A DNA stretch of 64,000 nucleotides from Lepidodermella squamata (lineage: Eukaryota > Gastrotricha): positions 3,782,001 through 3,846,000 of the forward strand of contig JBLDXI010000013.1 of NCBI GenBank assembly GCA_047495785.1, written 5' to 3'. The first letter of the stretch is position 1; the number at the start of each line of letters is the position of its first letter. Shown here piece after piece: positions 57,546 through 64,000 of this stretch. Both the position numbers and the translations under genes were made by a program. The notes beneath the pieces are model-generated. The model saw nothing but the letters and a program-made list of their open reading frames with translations. It searched no databases and was not told the DNA's origin.

Positions 57546-57970
57546 ATGTCAGCAAAAGCTTTGGTTGAGCCCTCTGAGGAGTTTGTTAAAAACTCCGTTC
57601 TTTCACGGAAAGTAGTGATGTTTTCCAAGTCAGCGGATCCTAACTGTCTTTTTTCGAAAAACATCCTTTCGTCGTACAAAATTCGCCCTGATGCACTGCT
57701 TATTCTGGAAATCGATCGACGTCAAGATGTCTGTCAAGTTGAAAACTATCTCGCCTTCGTCTGCAAATCGCCAGATTTTGGCCGCGAAGTACCTAGGCTG
57801 TTTATTGGGGTAAATAACTTCTAATGTGTTGATTTGAACCTTCCCATAATTTCTGATCTGCGATTTAGGGAAGATACTATGGCGGTTGGAAAGAAATTTA
57901 CCGAAACCATGAGTCTGGCGACTTGGAATTCATGCTCAACCAAGTTCGAGCTCTTGTAGATGAACCCTAA
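57546..57970 (+). CDS. Glutaredoxin-like protein with DPNC in place of CPYC
   Basis: Exons 57546-57809 and 57869-57970 give 121 residues, normal for a dithiol glutaredoxin. The thioredoxin-fold landmarks are present: KVVMFSKSADPNC, then REVPRLFIGGRYYGGWKEI across the splice (family TVPQVFIGGxxIGG), then HESGDLEFMLNQV. The active site at residues 31-34 reads Asp-Pro-Asn-Cys, so the N-terminal nucleophilic Cys is lost while the second Cys stays. Such a protein should not perform normal GSH-disulfide exchange; it may be a regulatory or ligand-binding relative. MORN1 follows 169 bp downstream on the same strand. Confidence 0.8.
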
Positions 57971-58097
57971 AGGGTTACAATAAACAGTTTAAAAGTCATA
58001 TTTATTATAATAGCTGATTAAATGTACCTAGTAATTTTGTAGTAAATTGCGTAAATTGATCATTCAGAGTGTATCTTAGACAGTTGTTTATATTGAC

Positions 58098-58113
58098 CTT
58101 GAATATTTTGTAG
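58098..58113 (+). promoter_or_regulatory. Splice-acceptor-like site upstream of MORN1
   Basis: GACCTTGAATATTTTGTAG ends 26 nt before the MORN1 ATG. Confidence 0.4.
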
Positions 58114-58139
58114 CGTATCTTATAAAAAGTATCGCCAAT

Positions 58140-59973
58140 ATGGCGCGTTTCAGCAAGCGAGGTACCGCCTTACCTCCGCTCCACAACAGCTCGGCTTACT
58201 TTGGGAAAATTAAAAACGACCTCAGGGAAGGTAACTTCAAAGCAATTTGTACCTTCGCTATTGTTAACATGATTTTTCCAGGTCAGGGCGTCTATATTTA
58301 TAAGAACAAGTTTTTTCGATACGAAGGCGAATGGCATGAGGGAAAGAAACATGGTAAATAAATACAAACAATTATTTTGTGTTTGGTTTGAATTCGAATT
58401 TTTCAAGGCCAAGGAAAGCTTATGATGGCGGACGGCAGCTTTTATGAGGGCGACTTCCATGACGGCGAAATTATTGGAAGAGGCGTCCGTTATTGGGCAG
58501 ATTCTAGAAACCAATACGAAGGCGATTTTGTGAAAGGAGAATGTCATGGCCATGGCCGAATGATTTACGGCAACGGAGGGTCGTATGACGGCGAATTCTA
58601 CCTCAATATTAGAGAGGGCGCTGGAGTCCTAGTTACACCAGAGGGCCACATTTACAAAGGCGAGTTTCATGCTAACAGACGTCACGGAGAAGGCATTCAA
58701 CAGTACTGCGATGGCATGGTCTACGAAGGAAATTGGATAGCGGATTATCGACACGGTCGCGGATTTCTGTCATTTCCTGATGGCAACACTTATGACGGAC
58801 AGTGGCTAGGCGATCGGATGCATGGAGAGGGTCATTACAAGCACTCTACTGGCTATATATACAGCGGGCTTTGGATCGCCGGAATGCCTGCTTTAGGATT
58901 ACCGAAATATTTTAGAATTTCTGTCATCGGCCAGGAAAGCGACGGCACCCAGTGGGCGTCTTCGCCACGAAATACACATGAAATCATTGCGGGAATGCCA
59001 TTACAGCTAAAAATTTCCGTCTGTAATGAAGATGGCGATGTTATTATGGCTGAATCTGGACGGAAAATTCAAATTACTTGCGGCATAAGAGCACCAAAAA
59101 CGGCTCCATCCTCCGAAAATCTGCTGGACACTATTGAAGATTTGAGTTTGCAAACGATGCCGTCACCTCTGTTTGTCAATTTCTCTCTTTCACAGACCCG
59201 TTATTAAATTCATTTTTATTTTTCAGAGGCTTCGAAATCGTGCATTACCCTTTCTCTCCGATCGATCCTGTCTTGAATGTTCAAACCAGCGTTGACGCTC
59301 AGCAATCGGTGGAAAGCTCAGCTGTCACTCAAACCGAACCAGCATCCACCTCGACTAATCAATCCACCCAGGCTGGTTCGTCAGTTTCCGATTCTTCCGC
59401 CGTCATCAACGCCCCAGAAACCACTATACAAATCATGCCTTCCAGTCAAACCTACGAAGAAGTCATTCAAGGTGGCGATGTGACTTTACCTCCACTTTAT
59501 TTGTATCCTTCTACAGAGAACAGGCAAGTTTTGGATTACGACTAGAAAAACCGTTTATTATTGTGGTTTATTATCAGAGTTTTTGCCGCGCTTGAAGCGG
59601 ATGCTCAAGCTCTTCGCGCTGAACTGCAACAACAAGCGTTGAATAATGCTCCACCTCAAACTGCTGGAAAGAAAACAAAACAGTCACCGGCTAGTAATGA
59701 GCCTGAAATTGACCCAACTTACATATTTGGCCAACCAGACCCGAAGAGCGGAATTCGTCCAGGTAATTGAACAGATTCATGCGAAATTTTGATGCATTTT
59801 TCAATATTATTGTAGGTCGCTACATTTTTCTTGTGCGCGATGTAACCGCAGAATCGAATGAAATCATGCCAGAATTCTCAGGCGGTCTATTGCCCACAGC
59901 CACTTTTGTTCTCACCGTCAACTCAGCCGCGCCCGTTCAGCCTAAACCACCTGCTAAGCCGAAAGTTAAATAA
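58140..59973 (+). CDS. MORN1: MORN-repeat protein, MORN1-like
   Basis: Six exons: 58140-58230, 58282-58353, 58408-59170, 59227-59523, 59578-59762 and 59816-59973, giving 521 residues. At least seven MORN repeats (consensus YEGxWxxGxxHGxG) run from about residue 30: RYEGEWHEGKKHGQG, QYEGDFVKGECHGHG, VYEGNWIADYRHGRG, TYDGQWLGDRMHGEG. An Ig-like or C2-like region follows (PLQLKISVCNEDGDV), then a Ser/Thr/Gln-rich linker and a second hydrophobic segment (RYIFLVRDVTAES). MORN1 is a ciliary/flagellar or membrane-skeleton protein by analogy. The 51-nt first intron has no in-frame stop. Intron 4 uses a GC donor (AG|GCAAGT). The intron 3 donor (GTTTGT) was chosen because the alternative would leave a 29-nt intron. 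Confidence 0.82.
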
Positions 59974-60294
59974 GGTGCTGAGCACGGCTGGTGTAAACAT
60001 GTTATTTGCCAAAAAAAATGTGTCACGTGCTTTTTTTCAAGTAATATATACGTAAAAAATGAGTAAACAATGTTATTATTATTTTTTGTGCCGTTTATTT
60101 TGATCACTCATCTAACCGCAAAAAAATCAACGGTGGTAATGGAAATGTGTAATCACATGATGTCTCACCGCTCACTTCAAAACAATAACAAGGCGGCTAT
60201 TTAAACGCTTACAATCCGGGTGTAAGCAAGAATTCTTTCAAATTATTCAAACCGGTTGTAATTTTCCAAGTGTTGTAATTCTGTTGTTACAAGC
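59974..60294. other. Intergenic
   Basis: MORN1 3'UTR and the promoter/5'UTR of GGACT. No acceptor-like site of the same strength as elsewhere; nothing else seen. Confidence 0.4.
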
Positions 60295-60777
60295 ATGAAG
60301 CTATTTGTTTACGGTACTTTGAAGCGCGGCCAGCCTAACCATCACTATTTCTCTGAGCCGCAAATGGGTCACGCCAAGTTTCTGTGCAACGCAACTACCG
60401 TCTCGAGGTACCCGATGGTGGTACCCAGTGAGAAGAACCATTCGCGATTTCCATATCTTCTGGACTGGCCTGGCATGGGCAACCGAATCATTGGCGAAGT
60501 TTACGAGGTGGATGAGCACGTGCTCGCGGCATGCGACAAATTCGAAGGCCATCCCGACTACTACTTCCGCCAGGCTATTCAAGTCGAAAGCGATGATGAC
60601 AATCTTATTTTCAACGAAAATGACCTCATCGAATGTTATTTGCTACCTCAAGGCCGCTTTGTACCGAGCCTGTTTGAGGAATACCCGCTGTTATCGTGCT
60701 ATAACTACTTCGCGGCTTATGGTCGCAGTGGTAGCACAGACGATGAAATTTCTGACTTGGACCTGATTATTTCATGA
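60295..60777 (+). CDS. GGACT: Gamma-glutamylaminecyclotransferase (GGCT/AIG2-like)
   Basis: A single-exon 160-residue gene. It begins MKLFVYGTLKRGQPNHHYF, the GGACT signature (human FVYGTLKRGQPNHRVL). It continues YPMVVPSEKNHSRFPYLL and GNRIIGEVYEVDEHVLAACDKFEGHPDYYFR, which includes the catalytic Glu region. GGACT releases lysine and 5-oxoproline from gamma-glutamyl-epsilon-lysine left by breakdown of transglutaminase cross-links. Length and motifs agree with the family. Confidence 0.92.
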   Translation: MKLFVYGTLKRGQPNHHYFSEPQMGHAKFLCNATTVSRYPMVVPSEKNHSRFPYLLDWPGMGNRIIGEVYEVDEHVLAACDKFEGHPDYYFRQAIQVESDDDNLIFNENDLIECYLLPQGRFVPSLFEEYPLLSCYNYFAAYGRSGSTDDEISDLDLIIS

Positions 60778-61046
60778 TAATTGTTTTTAACCCTGGTGAT
60801 GTTTTTCACAACCCGGTATATTTTATCATACCAATTATTTTAACGAAATTACTGCCATTCATTAATTAATTCGATTTTTAAAACCGGTATATTCTTTTTC
60901 ATGGAGGCGTCATTTATTTTTTAATGACCCATATTTTCGTTGATTTTTTAATAAAAAAAAGATAATTATTGATCAGTTCTCCGTCAATTTATTTTGCACA
61001 ATTTTCGAAATTTCCCAACAAGATAAAAATAACACAACTTAATTTG
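60778..61046. other. Convergent 3' region of GGACT and PUS7
   Basis: AT-rich sequence with AATAAA-like strings near 60948. It probably holds both 3'UTRs. Confidence 0.4.
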
Positions 61047-63048
61047 CTACTGAGAAATTGAATCCAGCTTCGAAAGTTCCCAGACTAGAACTGAAGCGTA
61101 TGAGCAAGAAGGCAGTTGAAAATCAAGAACAAGCGCCGTATTACTGCCCGAGTTTTTGCGTTCAAAATCAGGTCCTGATACCACCTTGTCGCGATCTGTG
61201 ACGTTAACTTGGTCCGTGTGATGCTCGTATGTCGCCACGTGCCATTTAAATTCAGATGGTTTCACCATCAAAGACCGGTACGTTCCGGATAGATTCAACT
61301 CAGGCATTTGTTTGCCACATTCTTCGAGCTTAACACCATCAGCCTGAAAAATTCAGAAAATTTTTAAACATGAAATTCGAAGTAAAACGACAGCATACCT
61401 CTAGCATTTCTTTGTACCAATCGCCAATAACATTTTTAGGCATATTTACGTCGAAACCAGGCATAGGCAATACAACATCGGTAATTTTGACTTTGCCAAT
61501 GTTATCTTCGGTAACATAGGTCGCATCAGTTTGAGCATCGCCAACAACTTCATCCAAAAACTCATCTTCCACATCGAAATTACTCTGCCCATCACGCCAT
61601 TTCGGGTAGCACTCATCGACAGCAACTAAATCGCCAACTAAGACCTTTGTATTTCCGAATTCAACAATGCGACGGGCGACAATTTCATTCCAAATCAGGC
61701 TCTGATAAGCATGTCCATACATTAGAATCATGCTTCGCGGCATTTTACGAATTGCGCCGATCAAATCACCAGGATTTTTTGCCAAAGCCTAAAATTGGGT
61801 AAATTTAGTTATATTTCGATTTTAAACATGTTTTTATACTTGAAGCATTTGACGTTCCCCACTGCGGTAGGGTCCCGGGAATACTTTTGAAGCTTCCTCG
61901 GCGTTTTTGTCCTCAAACCAAGCTTTCATAACTTGGCCAACGCGTTCGTCATTTCCGAATCGGTCGCATTTCGTCTCAAGAGCCGCCTTTAGAATCGCAT
62001 CAATCGCATCAGCCCACCGGCATTGAAGCAAAAATCGACCGATATCAGCCGTCGAAAATGATTTCGAAGTCCCGAATCGCTGCGGGCCGAAATAGTTCGC
62101 GAAACCAAAATCTCGGATGGCCTCGCAAGTTTTATTCACAGAATCGACTTGTTTAATATTTCGCAAAACAACCTGAAAATGATTGCCGGCCAGTTCGCCC
62201 AGTTTAACCGGGTCGGGTTCGTAAGAAAAGTCGGAAACCATAATGCAAGAACTAGGATTTTGATAACCCCTCACAGCGTTCAGAATTTTGTCGGCAGACA
62301 TTCGATCAGCCGAAACTCGCTGAGTAGTCGAGCCTCGTTTATCCTTCATACCCGCGAATTGAAACGACCTAATAGGGGCGTGTAAACACCTTGAAAGGTA
62401 AGCTAATGCCGCTGATGTGTCGATTTGTTCCTTGTATAGGCGGAAATGGCAATAGCGTTGATCGCCCGGCCAACGCTGGTCATTCGGTCGACGGCGCCCG
62501 CCAAATGACGCCTTGGTCACCTTAATCAGGCGCCGATCATCAGGAGTATTGATAGTTTCGGCGACTAAACCCGGCCACAATACTTTGATGGCACAGTGTT
62601 GCTGTTTTCTCTCGTCTTTATCGTCAGATGCCTGAAATTCCACAACATCTCTACATTTGTCCTCCTTTCCCGATAGTTCGTTAAGTTGATTTATGGTTTT
62701 TTCGTCGAAAAACTCATACAACTTTGTGTTAGCTTCGGAATTTTCGTTAGGCTTTTCAACCGCCTTAACCAGCCAGGATGCGAAAGGAGGTGAGGTATTT
62801 CTAGTCAGGCGAATTACTTGGCCATCGGTGGTTAGTTCGTGAACTATGAAATCTGTGTATCGTTGCTTGAATTCGCCGCCAAGACCTGCCGTCGATGGGT
62901 TCCAGTATGCCTTCATTCCTATTGATTTCGGATCACGATGGGACGAAATATACGGCATTGGTGCCGAGAGCTTTCCATCGACCGTAGTCGACACATTTTC
63001 GACCAAATCACTCACAACCGCTGAAATTTCACTTTCATTTGAAGCCAT
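61047..63048 (-). CDS. PUS7: Pseudouridylate synthase 7 (TruD family)
   Basis: Minus-strand exons 63048-61840, 61788-61399 and 61343-61047 give 631 residues (human 661). Characteristic segments are GGEFKQRYTDFIVHEL (RYSDFIVNE-type), VTKASFGGRRR, FQFAGMKDKRGSTTQRVSA with the catalytic Asp (AGxKDkr), GNHFQVVLRNI, ANYFGPQRFGT, and ILMYGHAYQSLIWNEI. PUS7 makes pseudouridine in tRNA, U2 snRNA and mRNA at UNUAR sites. It lies about 190 bp after DPM1 on the same strand, with an acceptor-like TTTTTGTGTTTAG 18 nt before its ATG. Confidence 0.94.
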
Positions 63049-63066
63049 AATACCACTTTGTTAACT

Positions 63067-63082
63067 CTAAACACAAAAATTG
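63067..63082 (-). promoter_or_regulatory. Splice-acceptor-like site between DPM1 and PUS7
   Basis: Read on the minus strand, CAATTTTTGTGTTTAG ends 18 nt before the PUS7 ATG. It is a candidate trans-splice acceptor. Confidence 0.45.
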
Positions 63083-63241
63083 TAAACCACTTAGTTGTTT
63101 ATTTCACTTCATTCGAATGGAATAAATATTAAAGAAAGCAGTGCATCCACCAACATCACAAAATCGTGTTTAGTAGGTAATTGCAAAAAAAGATGAGACC
63201 AACTCTTTGAGTGGCCATGGAATGAACAAAGATGTGTCAAT

Positions 63242-64000
<759 letters not shown>

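Noticed and set aside
59200-59228. MORN1 intron using donor C|GTTATT
   Set aside because: It would make a 29-nt intron, too short for normal splicing; the GTTTGT donor at 59171 gives 56 nt in phase.

Overview
This is a gene-dense segment of an animal nuclear genome. Genes have short introns (often 45-70 nt, GT-AG, pyrimidine-rich acceptors), and almost every identifiable product is a conserved eukaryotic protein. I see no rRNA, CRISPR array, prophage or bacterial operon. Several features suggest a nematode or a close ecdysozoan relative, probably not Caenorhabditis. Tight head-to-tail gene clusters (about 60-170 nt between coding regions) have a splice-acceptor-like pyrimidine-AG just upstream of the downstream ATG, as expected for operons resolved by spliced-leader trans-splicing. 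There is also a Gly/Tyr-rich peptide precursor resembling nematode YGGYG-type NLP peptides, and a secreted Kunitz/CCP/CAP protein. The taxon is an inference; no spliced-leader RNA gene was seen. Exon models were assembled by eye from splice motifs, reading-frame phase and family resemblance, so edges may be off by a few bases.

Layout. 0-4 kb: BOP1 (5' cut by the window) followed by an SMCR8-like DENN gene. 4-8.3 kb: a RING/B-box/filamin/NHL TRIM gene (minus) and UQCC2 (plus). 8.5-11.6 kb: a secreted Kunitz-CCP-Kunitz-CAP protein (minus). 12.5-15 kb: TMEM170, with a LINE fragment in its large intron. 15.4-17.2 kb: an unidentified IQ-motif protein (minus). 17.5-19.2 kb: a microsomal cytochrome P450 (plus). 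19.5-22 kb: two unrecognised minus-strand genes. 23-25 kb: RFC4 and CHMP1 in tandem. 27-28 kb: the Gly/Tyr-rich precursor. 28.3-28.9 kb: a small single-pass membrane protein (minus). 30.1-33.9 kb: SAP130 (minus). 35.2-46.1 kb: a five-gene plus-strand cluster, ANKLE2, URB2-like, LHPP, MTG2 and PNKP. 46.6-47.5 kb: a secreted orphan. 47.8-54.4 kb: CEP76 (minus), whose first exon and flanks are tandemly duplicated almost without change. 55-57 kb: a tetraspanin and a small membrane protein (minus). 57.5-60.8 kb: a glutaredoxin-like gene, MORN1 and GGACT. 61-64 kb: DPM1 (cut by the window end) followed by PUS7, both minus.

Most genes are housekeeping: ribosome biogenesis (BOP1, URB2-like, MTG2), DNA replication and repair (RFC4, PNKP), chromatin (SAP130), nuclear envelope (ANKLE2), ESCRT (CHMP1), mitochondria (UQCC2, MTG2), glycosylation (DPM1), RNA modification (PUS7) and cilia/centrosome (CEP76, possibly MORN1). 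The less ordinary content is the multi-peptide Gly/Tyr precursor, the CEP76 partial tandem duplication with opposite-strand coding sequence in its intron, the mosaic CAP protein, a glutaredoxin lacking the usual first active-site cysteine, and several small orphan genes.
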